DNA from: Acidobacteriota bacterium | Lineage (GTDB): Bacteria; Acidobacteriota; Terriglobia; Terriglobales; Acidobacteriaceae | Direction of reading: 5' to 3' | Assembly (NCBI GenBank): GCA_018268775.1 | Contig: JAFDVV010000066.1 | Span: 1-52,822 of the forward strand | DNA length: 52,822 nucleotides | Shown here: positions 45,122 to 52,822 of the stretch, piece by piece | How positions within the stretch are numbered: the stretch's first letter is position 1 | Layout of the letters: each line of letters starts with the position of its first letter | Position numbers and translations under genes: made by a program | Notes under the pieces: model-generated | Told to the model about the DNA's origin: nothing | Database searches by the model: none | What the model saw: only the letters and a program-made list of their open reading frames with translations

Positions 45122-45288
45122 GAATGCCTCCAGGAGACGCGTGATGCTTAAGTTTCATGAAGTGCTGCAAGCATAGCATTTTACATCCAGTTCAAACGAA
45201 GAGATAAAGGGTAGCGGATGGTTGCAGGTAGAGAAGCCCGCTAACGTGGCCGGATTGTGTCTGCGAAGCGGCAAATTGGAGACGAACG
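45122..45288. promoter_or_regulatory. Divergent promoter region of LysR and HglS-like genes
   Basis: This 167-base gap contains ATGCTT (45144-45149) and AAGCAT (45169-45174), inverted arms 19 bases apart, a weak LysR-box candidate. GGAGA precedes the HglS-like ATG. No clear -10/-35 pair was resolved. Confidence 0.3.
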
Positions 45289-46323
45289 ATGGAGTTTACG
45301 GCTAGTGGAGTCTTGCGGGCGATTCTAGATAAGGTCATTGGGACAAGGCGTACAGACCGGCTGTTCAAGGTCCTTATGGTGAACCCAGCGCTGTATGGAC
45401 GCGGAGAGTCGCGAGCTTCGAGAGCGGTCATGGCGCAGGCCCTTAACATGCTGCTCTTCGAGGACCTGGTGGAGCGCGTGCCCGCAGCAAAAGAGTATGT
45501 TGAGCATTGCCTTCGCCATGGAAAAACGGTCATGCACGACCATGGTGCCGTTCGGACAATTGCGATGACAGGCATGGGGAGTTTGCCTGCGGGAGAAGAG
45601 GCAATCGCACGGATATTGCGTCCGCTTGGCTATGCGCTCAACGGAGTGTATCCGTTGGAGCGATTGCGAATGACCGGACGTTCCTATGCGCAGGTCGATT
45701 TCCCGGAGGAGATAGCGCAGTTCTTCATCAGCGAGCTTCATCCGGAACGATTTTCCACGGAGTTCCAGGCGGCGATAAGACACGTTGCGGTCACGTCGAC
45801 CGACCCGCTGCCACAAAGTGCGCTGGCTCTACTGGAAACATTGGAGACGTCGCGTTTTTTGGACATTAATCGTGCCGCAACTCTGCTGCCGCTTCTCGTG
45901 TCGTGTTTTGGGCGGCAGCACAAAGAAGTTGAGTTGCCCGACTACGAGATACTACTGGCGGAATCGGCAGAGGCGGCGTGGATTTCGACGGAGGGCAATG
46001 CGTTCAACCATGTCACGGACCGTGTGGAGAACGTCGACCAACTGTCGGAAGAGCAGAAGGCCCTTGGACAACCGATGAAAGCAGTCGTCGAGACATCGCA
46101 ATCGGGCAGGGTGCGTCAGACGGCATTTCACGCCGCACGCGTGTCGAGAACATTTCAGTTGCCCGATGGGAGATCTCTTCAGAAGGAGGTCCCGGGGTCG
46201 TTTCTGGAGTTCATCACTCGTTTGCCCTTGCCTGAGGAATCTGGAGATGTGAGGCTCGACCTGAGTTTCGACAGTTCGAATGCACAGGCCATCTTCAAGA
46301 TGACCTCCCTGGAGAGGTCATAA
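45289..46323 (+). CDS. hglS: DUF1338 / HglS-like 2-oxoadipate dioxygenase/decarboxylase
   Basis: This 344-residue protein matches the HglS/DUF1338 family, iron enzymes that turn 2-oxoadipate into D-2-hydroxyglutarate in D-lysine breakdown. The metal triad fits His85 in DHGAVRT, His241 in GNAFNHVTDRVE and Glu307 in GSFLEFITRLPLP. It is somewhat shorter than P. putida HglS (about 460 residues), so reaction and substrate are inferred. The LysR gene divergent from it may control it. The glutaryl-CoA-dehydrogenase-like gene 13 kb away could belong to related lysine metabolism, but distance argues against direct co-regulation. Confidence 0.8.
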   Translation: MEFTASGVLRAILDKVIGTRRTDRLFKVLMVNPALYGRGESRASRAVMAQALNMLLFEDLVERVPAAKEYVEHCLRHGKTVMHDHGAVRTIAMTGMGSLPAGEEAIARILRPLGYALNGVYPLERLRMTGRSYAQVDFPEEIAQFFISELHPERFSTEFQAAIRHVAVTSTDPLPQSALALLETLETSRFLDINRAATLLPLLVSCFGRQHKEVELPDYEILLAESAEAAWISTEGNAFNHVTDRVENVDQLSEEQKALGQPMKAVVETSQSGRVRQTAFHAARVSRTFQLPDGRSLQKEVPGSFLEFITRLPLPEESGDVRLDLSFDSSNAQAIFKMTSLERS

Positions 46324-46370
46324 AGTCCGGGCATTCCAGCGATTGCCAAAGGGGGCCGTCCAGAAGATGG

Positions 46371-46643
46371 TTATCTCCCGACTGCGCGGTGAAGGCTGAT
46401 CTCGATTCCGGGTTGGATGAGGCCGGATATCTCATCGATTTTGTGGAAGGGGATGTTCAGGCGCAGAAGTACGCGTTCGACGCGGGGCCAGTCTTCGCAG
46501 CGGATTGCGTTGGAGCCTGATGCGTCGCGGAGTTCGAAACCATCCGCGATCTGACGCAGGATGAGAAGGTTTGCCCGGTCAAGTATCAGACTTGCGGCTA
46601 CACTTCTGATTCCGGTGTCGTGGGCGTCGAGAATGGAAGACAT
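46371..46643 (-). CDS. Small protein, unknown
   Basis: This 90-residue frame begins MSSILDAHDTGIRSVAASLI. A GGGGAAC sits 7 bases before the ATG; the frame could extend to 46694. It has mixed alpha/beta character (LILDRANLLILRQIADGFEL) and no cysteine-rich or membrane region. It is convergent with the HglS-like gene and divergent from the MFS carrier. I do not recognise it. Confidence 0.5.
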   Translation of the reverse strand: MSSILDAHDTGIRSVAASLILDRANLLILRQIADGFELRDASGSNAIRCEDWPRVERVLLRLNIPFHKIDEISGLIQPGIEISLHRAVGR

Positions 46644-46832
46644 AAAGATAGTTCCCCTGCTTCCAAGAGAAATCGCGATTGCAGGAGTCTGCAATCCCCC
46701 AATGGAGCCATCGGGCGGGGGCGATACGCGCGATGTTTGGCTAATGTATTGTTATTGTTGCCTGGGTTCGGAATTGCGCGAACAGGCCAGTTGCCCTGAC
46801 GGTATCTTAAGCAGCGATAGGAAACGATATTA

Positions 46833-48074
46833 ATGACCGCATCGATCAAAGTCCGGCTTAGCGCCATGATGTTTTTTGAGTACTTCATCTGGGGTGCGTG
46901 GTACGTCACGATTGGAACGTGGCTGTCGACCTCGCTTCACTTTTCGGGGCAAGAGGTTGGCATGGTGGCCGGGACGACGGCAGTTGGCGCGATTGTGGCC
47001 CCGTTTCTGGTCGGGTTGGTGGCGGACAAGTTCTTTGCCACGGAGAAGGTGCTGGCGGTGCTGCATATCGTAGGCTCCGCGCTTCTGATGCTTACGGCGC
47101 GGCAGACGAGCTATGCGATGGTTTACGTGTTTCTGCTGCTCTATTGCCTGTGTTTTATGCCGACGCTGGCGTTAGCCAATTCGATCTCGTTCCGGCAGAT
47201 GAACGACCCTAAGGCGGAGTTTGGCGCGGTGCGCGTGCTGGGAACGCTGGGGTGGATTGTTGCTGGAATGCTGGTGGGCAAGCTTGGGCTGGAAGCGACG
47301 GCGCAGCCGCTGCAGATAGCCGCAGGGATGTCGCTGCTGATGGGATTTTATTGCCTGACGCTGCCCCACACACCTCCGCTGGCGAAGACAGAGGGCGCGG
47401 CGAAGGGCGGACTGTTTCCGAAGGAAGCGATCCTGTTGCTGCGCAACCGGTCGATGGCTGTATTCGCCATTGCTTCGTTTTTGATCTGCATTCCGTTGCA
47501 GTTCTATTACGCGTTTACGAACCTGTTTATGAACCAGGTGGGCGTGAGGAATGCAGCCGGGAAGATGACGGGCGGCCAGATATCGGAGACGCTCTGCATG
47601 TTGCTCATCCCGTGGTTCTTCCGCAGACTTGGCGTGAAGTACATGCTGGCGAGTGGAATGCTCGCCTGGGTGCTGCGCTATGTTCTGTTTGCGTATGGGA
47701 ACGCGGATAGCCGGATGTGGATGCTGTGGCTCGGCATTGTGGTGCATGGCATCTGCTATGACTTCTTCTTCGTGACGGGACAGATATATATCGACCACAA
47801 GGCGTCGGTTGACCTGCGCGCAGCGGCGCAGGGAATGATCTACTTCATCACGTACGGCCTTGGCATGTTTGTGGGCGCATGGCTTTCGGGCGCCGTGGTA
47901 CAGCACTATGCCGTTGGCGCCGGTTACGACTGGCGCTCAATCTGGATATTCTCCGCGGTCGCGTCGGCGGTTGTGCTTCTTCTGTTCCTGCCGTCCTTCA
48001 AGCAGGAAAAGATAGAAGATGAGACCTCTATTGGGTCGTCGAGAGGAGCGGCCGCCGAGGGGGTATCTTCGTAG
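46833..48074 (+). CDS. MFS transporter, nucleoside:proton symporter-like
   Basis: This 413-residue carrier has about 12 membrane helices, and the N-terminal block FFEYFIWGAWYVTIGTWL resembles the NupG/XapB nucleoside:H+ symporter group. FRQMNDPKAEFGAVRVLGTL and GICYDFFFVTGQIYIDHKA are further blocks typical of that group. It probably imports a nucleoside or similar small molecule. It is followed by 10 bases and the convergent RND gene. No catabolic neighbours are visible to name the substrate. Confidence 0.82.
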   Translation: MTASIKVRLSAMMFFEYFIWGAWYVTIGTWLSTSLHFSGQEVGMVAGTTAVGAIVAPFLVGLVADKFFATEKVLAVLHIVGSALLMLTARQTSYAMVYVFLLLYCLCFMPTLALANSISFRQMNDPKAEFGAVRVLGTLGWIVAGMLVGKLGLEATAQPLQIAAGMSLLMGFYCLTLPHTPPLAKTEGAAKGGLFPKEAILLLRNRSMAVFAIASFLICIPLQFYYAFTNLFMNQVGVRNAAGKMTGGQISETLCMLLIPWFFRRLGVKYMLASGMLAWVLRYVLFAYGNADSRMWMLWLGIVVHGICYDFFFVTGQIYIDHKASVDLRAAAQGMIYFITYGLGMFVGAWLSGAVVQHYAVGAGYDWRSIWIFSAVASAVVLLLFLPSFKQEKIEDETSIGSSRGAAAEGVSS

Positions 48075-48084
48075 CGGCCTGCAC

Positions 48085-51000
48085 CTATGGGATAGCTTGC
48101 ACCTTGGACTCAAGTTGCGATCCGGTCTTGCCTTCGAAGAAGGAGTAGACCGCTGGCAGCAGGAGGAGTGTCAATGCGGTTGAACTCACAAGCCCGCCGA
48201 TAACGACGATGGCGAGCGGGCGCTGCACCTCGGAGCCTGGCCCTGTCGCAAAGAGGAAGGGGACGAGTCCGAGAGCGGCTACGGTAGCGGTCATCATGAC
48301 GGGGCGGAAGCGCAGACGTGTTCCTTCGAGGACTGCTTCGTTCTGCGACATGCCTTCTAACCGCAGCTTGCGAATGTAGGAGACGAGCACAACTCCGTTG
48401 AGCACAGCGATTCCCCATAACGCAATGAAGCCGACGGAGGCGGGCACGGAGAGATACTCGCCGGAGATGAACAGGCCGAGGATGCCGCCGATGGATGCCA
48501 GCGGCAGGACAGTGATGATGAGCGCGGCGAAGCGCACCGACTGAAAGAGGATGAAAAGCAGGAAGAAGATCGCGGCTATGGTGATGGGAACGATGATCGC
48601 CAGGTGGTGAAGCGCGCGTTCCATGTTGTGAAACTGTCCTCCCCACTCGATGTAGTAACCGGCGGGCAGGTGGACGTCGCGATCGACTTTGTCCTGTAGT
48701 TCTTTAACGTAGCCTCCAAGATCGCGGTCCTGGACGTTGACGCCGACGACGATACGCCGTTTGCCCATGTTGCGGTTGATGAGCGCCGGACCTTCCACGA
48801 CCTGAACTGTTGCGAGGTTCTTGAGAGGGACCCGCGGACCCGCGGGCGCGTTGATCAGCAGCTCGCGTATGTCTTCGACGCTGTCGCGCAGGTTCTGAGG
48901 GAGGCGGACGACGCCGGAGAACCTGCGCTCGCCTTCATAGATTTCAGTTGCCGACTTGCCTGCGATGGCCGCTTCGATAACGTCGTTGACGTCGGCTGCG
49001 TTCAGGCCGTAGCGGGCGATGGCGCTGCGGTCGATGTCGATGGTGAGATATTGCTGGCCGCCGACACGGTCGACGCGCGTGTCCTGCGTGCCCTGTATGC
49101 CGGTTGCGACCTTTGCAATCTCGTTGGCCTTTTGCACGAGGAGGTTGAGATCGTCGCCATACAGCATGACGGCGACGTCGGCGCGAACGCCTGAGACCAT
49201 CTCGTCGACGCGGTCGCTGATGGGTTGCGACATGACGAGGTTGATTCCAGGGAGGGCAGAGAGGCGCTCACGAATCTGTTCGGCGATCTTATCCTGGGTG
49301 AGGCCGTGCGGGCGCTTGTCGTAAGGCGTAAGCGAGGCGAGCACGTCGGCCTCGTTGGGACCTGCCGGGTCGGCGGGAGATTCGCCGCGACCTACGCGGG
49401 AGACGACGCTCTTGACACCGTCGACCTTGAGCATGAGGCGCTGCATCTCCTTTTCCATCTTCAGGGATTCGTCGAGTGAGATGTTGGGGACGCGGTCCGC
49501 GTTCGGCGAGAGTGTGCCCTCCTGCATCTCGGGGATGAAGGAGGTGCCGAGGAAGGGAAACAGCGAGAGCGAGGCGAAGAAGATGATCACGACTGCAAAG
49601 ACAGTAGCTTTGCGATGGCCAAGCGCCCATTGCAGCAGCGAGTTGTAGGGCCTGCGAAGCCATCTTACGAGCCATGTGTCGTCCTCAGAGCCTCCCTTGA
49701 GCAGGTAGGAGGAGAGCACGGGCGAAAGGGTGAGTGAAAGGACGAGGGATATGGCCAGCGCGATGGCGATGGTATACGCGAGAGGCGAAAACATCTTGCC
49801 TTCCATGCCTTCGAGAGTCATCAGTGGAAGGAAGACGAGAATGATGATGGTGACGCCGAACAGGGTGGGAGTGGCGACCTCCTGTACGGCGGAGAGAACG
49901 ATGTCGAGCTTGCTCAGAGAAGTTTCGCCGCTGTGGCTGGCGTGCCGCGCGTGGCTGAGCTGGGCGAAGACGTTTTCGACCACCACAACGGAGCCGTCGA
50001 CCATGAGGCCGATTGCGATGGCGAGGCCGCCGAGCGACATGAGGTTTGCCGAAAGCCCGATGTGATTCATAACGAGAAACGTCAGCAGCGGCGTCAACAC
50101 AAGATTTGCGCTGACGATAAGGCTGGAGCGCAGGTCCCCCAGGAAGAGAAAGAGAACGACCACGACGAAGACGATGCCTTCGGCAAGAACCTCCGTGACG
50201 GTGTGAATTGCGGCGTCAACGAGCTGTGAGCGGTCGTAGTAGGGAACGATCTGAAGGCCGCCGGGGATCATGTGACGGCTGTTTATGTCGGCGACGCGAT
50301 CCTTGACGCGGCTTACAATCTCTTTCGCATTGCCACCGCTGGTCATGAGGACGACGCCGCCGACGGCTTCGGTATAGCCGTTCTTGATCATGGCGCCGTA
50401 ACGGACTTCGGTGCCGATGCGGACTTCGGCGACGTCGCGGATGTATACGGGCGTGGCCTTGGTTTCTTTGAGGACGATGTTTCGGATGTCGTCGAGGTCG
50501 TGCACGAGTCCGACGCTGCGGATGAGGTACTGCTCCGCGTGCTGCGGCAGTACGCCGCCACCGGCGTTGGCGTTGTTCCGGGCAAGCGCGGAGAGAACGT
50601 CGTCGATGGAGAGGTTGTAGTAGTGCAGCTTCTGGGGATCGACGAGGGTCTCGTACTGTTTGACGAAGCCGCCGGTTGAATTGATCTCTGCGACACCGGG
50701 CACTGAGCGCAGCAGTGGCCGTACGACCCAGTCCTGAAGAGTGCGTCGTGCAATGAGTTCGTCGTGAGTGAGCGGACGTTTCGAGTCGGCTTCACCCGGC
50801 ATCTCAAGCGTGTATTGATAGACCTCGCCGAGGGCATTGGTGATGGGGCCCAGCACTGGGGTTACGCCTTCGGGCATGCGGCTGCGGACCTCGGACAGAC
50901 GCTCCGACACCATCTGGCGTTCACGAAAGAGGTCGCTCTCGTCGGTGAAGACAAGGGTGATCAGAGACAAGCCCGGCTTGTTGAGCGAGCGCATGTCGGT

Positions 51001-51237
51001 CATGCCGGGCAGGCCGGTCATAGCGATCTCGATGGGAATGGTGACGAAGCGCTCGACCTCTTCAGGGGACTTCCCGGGAGCCTCAGTGGCGATCTGCACC
51101 TGAATGTTGGCGACATCGGGGAAGGCGTCGACGGAGAGGCGCTGGGCCGCGTTGATTCCAAAGCCCACGAGAACGAGAGCGACGACGACGAGGATGAGTC
51201 TTTGCCGGAGCGCGCCGGCAATGATTGCCTGCAACAT
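48085..51237 (-). CDS. Heavy-metal efflux RND pump (CzcA/CusA family)
   Basis: This 1050-residue inner-membrane pump has the RND layout of 12 helices with two large periplasmic loops. HME-type features include FPDVANIQVQIATEAPGKSP near the N-terminus, SFIPEMQEGTL, and a VGRGESPADPAGPNEAD segment. The helix-4 motif reads AIGLMVDGSVVVVENVF: the Asp of the zinc/cobalt-type DFG start is replaced by Ala, while the later VDG and VEN are kept. It exports metal ions by proton antiport through the adaptor and outer-membrane factor. Its start shares one base with the adaptor stop (TAATG). Confidence 0.93.
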   Translation of the reverse strand: MLQAIIAGALRQRLILVVVALVLVGFGINAAQRLSVDAFPDVANIQVQIATEAPGKSPEEVERFVTIPIEIAMTGLPGMTDMRSLNKPGLSLITLVFTDESDLFRERQMVSERLSEVRSRMPEGVTPVLGPITNALGEVYQYTLEMPGEADSKRPLTHDELIARRTLQDWVVRPLLRSVPGVAEINSTGGFVKQYETLVDPQKLHYYNLSIDDVLSALARNNANAGGGVLPQHAEQYLIRSVGLVHDLDDIRNIVLKETKATPVYIRDVAEVRIGTEVRYGAMIKNGYTEAVGGVVLMTSGGNAKEIVSRVKDRVADINSRHMIPGGLQIVPYYDRSQLVDAAIHTVTEVLAEGIVFVVVVLFLFLGDLRSSLIVSANLVLTPLLTFLVMNHIGLSANLMSLGGLAIAIGLMVDGSVVVVENVFAQLSHARHASHSGETSLSKLDIVLSAVQEVATPTLFGVTIIILVFLPLMTLEGMEGKMFSPLAYTIAIALAISLVLSLTLSPVLSSYLLKGGSEDDTWLVRWLRRPYNSLLQWALGHRKATVFAVVIIFFASLSLFPFLGTSFIPEMQEGTLSPNADRVPNISLDESLKMEKEMQRLMLKVDGVKSVVSRVGRGESPADPAGPNEADVLASLTPYDKRPHGLTQDKIAEQIRERLSALPGINLVMSQPISDRVDEMVSGVRADVAVMLYGDDLNLLVQKANEIAKVATGIQGTQDTRVDRVGGQQYLTIDIDRSAIARYGLNAADVNDVIEAAIAGKSATEIYEGERRFSGVVRLPQNLRDSVEDIRELLINAPAGPRVPLKNLATVQVVEGPALINRNMGKRRIVVGVNVQDRDLGGYVKELQDKVDRDVHLPAGYYIEWGGQFHNMERALHHLAIIVPITIAAIFFLLFILFQSVRFAALIITVLPLASIGGILGLFISGEYLSVPASVGFIALWGIAVLNGVVLVSYIRKLRLEGMSQNEAVLEGTRLRFRPVMMTATVAALGLVPFLFATGPGSEVQRPLAIVVIGGLVSSTALTLLLLPAVYSFFEGKTGSQLESKVQAIP

Positions 51238-52436
51238 TATTTCGATCCCTTGATGGCGTTCTGTCTGCGCTGATTGTTCAGGTGAAATGCGCCATCGGTG
51301 ACGATCCGTTCATCTTGCTTGACGCCATCGAGCACAACACGTCGATCGTTTTCTTCTTCGCCGAGGGAGACCTCGCGAAGGACAAATGTCTCCGGCGCGG
51401 TCTGCACGAAGACGTGGTCCTTGTTGTCTTCGCGAACGACGGCAGTGTTCGGTACGGTGAGCTTTTTGTCAGTGTGGCCGACGAAGGTCATGCTGGCAAG
51501 TTCATCGGGCTTCAGGAGGCCATTTGGATTGGCGACTTCCATGCGCACGGCGACTGTACGCGTGTCAGGATCGACGATGGGCGACACAAAAGAGAGCCGC
51601 CCAGTGATTTTGTGGTCGGGGAGAGCGGGTAGTTTGACCTCTACCTCGACGCCTTTGCGGAGAGGGCCGGCATCTTCTTCGGGAACGTTTGCTACGATCC
51701 AGACGTTGGAGAGGTCAGCGATGATGAACGCGTGATCGGCGGGTTGGACGACCTGGCCGATGGCGATCTCACGCTTGAGCACGGTTCCGCTCTTGGGGGT
51801 GACGATGGGGTAGTCGGCGCTCAGTTTCCGCGAGGTTTCAAGCTGATGGATCTGAAACTCGGTCATGCCGAGGCCACGCAACTGCGTACGATAGGACGCT
51901 ACCTCTGTGCTGGCTTGTAGCAACTCTGCACGCCTGCGTTCAAGTTCGGCGCGGCCTATGACGTCGGCTTCTACAAGTTGTTCGGCGCGCTTTTCGGATG
52001 CAGCGGCGAGGTCCCGCTGCGAGGCGGCTTTGATAAGCGCAACCTGAGCGTCGGAAAGATCGTTGCTATGGAGCATGGCGAGCACGGTGCCAGCCTTTAC
52101 ATTCTGTCCTTCAAAGACGAGGAGTTTCAGGATGCGTCCGGCGACGGGCGATCCAACATGCGCAATGCGTTGCGCGTCGGTTTCGACGTGGGCAGCAACA
52201 CGCAATGTGCCGTTGATCTCCGCCATTTCCGGAGCGCCGAATTTCAGGTTCTGCGCGAGCGCTGGTGTGATGGAAACTTCGTTCGGGTTGCCCGGTTGCG
52301 CGGCAGCAGTTTCATTTGGCTTGGCTTTGCAGCCTTGAATAGTGGCCAGAGAGAGCGCGAGAGACAGAGCGGTCACCGTTATTTTAGAGGCGCGGCGGAT
52401 TCCCGAAGAGGTTCGCAAAGAGTGTGTGGTGTTCAT
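51237..52436 (-). CDS. RND efflux periplasmic adaptor (CzcB/CusB type)
   Basis: This 399-residue membrane-fusion protein has a signal ending in a lipobox-like IQGC, so it is probably a lipoprotein. The barrel-sandwich region (IAHVGSPVAGRILKLLVFEG) and a long coiled hairpin (QVALIKAASQRDLAAASEKR onward to about residue 195) precede the beta-barrel (VVQPADHAFIIADLSNVWIV). It joins the RND pump to the outer-membrane factor. Both neighbours share one base with it, so all three genes are translationally coupled. Confidence 0.92.
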   Translation of the reverse strand: MNTTHSLRTSSGIRRASKITVTALSLALSLATIQGCKAKPNETAAAQPGNPNEVSITPALAQNLKFGAPEMAEINGTLRVAAHVETDAQRIAHVGSPVAGRILKLLVFEGQNVKAGTVLAMLHSNDLSDAQVALIKAASQRDLAAASEKRAEQLVEADVIGRAELERRRAELLQASTEVASYRTQLRGLGMTEFQIHQLETSRKLSADYPIVTPKSGTVLKREIAIGQVVQPADHAFIIADLSNVWIVANVPEEDAGPLRKGVEVEVKLPALPDHKITGRLSFVSPIVDPDTRTVAVRMEVANPNGLLKPDELASMTFVGHTDKKLTVPNTAVVREDNKDHVFVQTAPETFVLREVSLGEEENDRRVVLDGVKQDERIVTDGAFHLNNQRRQNAIKGSK

Positions 52437-52822
52437 CAGGGCTGTGCTCCAGGCGCAAGCGCGCCAAGTTCTTCAAGGTCGATGAGAGAGGATTGGCGGG
52501 CGTATTGCGCATCCAGCAGGTCGCTGCGCACGCTTTGCAGAACGCGCTGTGCATCGAGAACTTCGACGATTCCGCGCTCACCATAACGATAGGCGGCCTT
52601 AGCGGCGTCGACGGCGCTTTCAGCGGCGTGCAGCGACCCGGACTCAAGTGAAATGGTCTGCTGGTCGGCCAACTGATACTGCTCGTAGGCGCGTTCAAGC
52701 GTGGATGTGAGCACAAGTCTGCGTTGATCGAGTACGGCATTCGATTGATTGACGCTTGCTTTGGCTTCATCGATTTGACCGCGTCTGCGGTCCCAGAGAG
52801 GGAGGGGAAGCGTAACACCACT
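52436..52822 (-). CDS. TolC-family outer-membrane efflux protein, C-terminal part, cut by window edge
   Basis: The last 128 residues are visible. LPLPLWDRRRGQIDEAKAS is a typical TolC/CzcC segment, followed by heptad-rich helices and the family block YRYGERGIVEVLDAQRVL. It forms the outer-membrane exit duct for the RND pump. Its stop shares a base with the adaptor start (TGATG). The N-terminus lies beyond the window. Confidence 0.9.
   Translation of the reverse strand, partial: SGVTLPLPLWDRRRGQIDEAKASVNQSNAVLDQRRLVLTSTLERAYEQYQLADQQTISLESGSLHAAESAVDAAKAAYRYGERGIVEVLDAQRVLQSVRSDLLDAQYARQSSLIDLEELGALAPGAQP

Overview
The window looks like chromosomal DNA of an Acidobacteriota member, probably class Terriglobia (Granulicella/Edaphobacter/Terriglobus-like). 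This is an inference from GC-rich coding sequence, two very large Oar-like TonB-dependent receptors with an N-terminal carboxypeptidase-regulatory domain, an ispD/ispF pair, and many short dispersed palindromic repeats. No phage, transposase, rRNA or CRISPR array was seen; there is one tRNA gene.

Layout. 1-1971: 5' end of pckG (minus), a SAM methyltransferase and two small unknown genes. 2007-7308: housekeeping genes on the minus strand (holA, lptE, ftsH, tilS). 7479-9297: the MEP-pathway genes ispD and ispF, with a GxxExxY nuclease-fold gene wedged between them. 9402-15022: an O-methyltransferase, a secreted CocE-type hydrolase, a Tat-exported M24 peptidase, class 1 fructose-bisphosphatase and a small overlapping gene. 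15140-15789: tRNA-Ala(CGC) and a small EACC1-like protein.

15810-27994 is a 12-gene minus-strand complex I operon in the order nuoA-B-C-D-I-H-J-K-L-M-M-N. It has two nuoM paralogues, a long NuoL, and no nuoE, nuoF or nuoG. Divergent from it (28220-31156) are korA and korB for a 2-oxoacid:ferredoxin oxidoreductase, the only evident source of low-potential electrons nearby. Together they suggest a complex I with a fourth antiporter-like subunit that could take electrons from ferredoxin instead of NADH. The second NuoM lacks the central lysine of transmembrane helix 7. This region is the most interesting part of the window.

31174-33619: a small unknown protein, a glutaryl-CoA-dehydrogenase-like enzyme and an aldo/keto reductase. 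33798-45121: a substrate-uptake locus with two TonB-dependent receptors, an FCD/GntR regulator, an MFS carrier, an N-acetylneuraminate-lyase-like aldolase and a LysR regulator. A TTATCWATA word recurs in three of its promoter regions, and a perfect 12-bp palindrome lies before the second receptor. 45289-48074: an HglS-like DUF1338 enzyme, a small unknown gene and a nucleoside-permease-like MFS carrier. 48085-52822: a tripartite heavy-metal RND efflux operon (outer-membrane factor cut by the window edge, adaptor, pump) whose genes overlap by single bases.

Short palindromic repeats of at least two related sequence types lie between several genes, and one copy is inside the holA reading frame, where it appears to be translated.
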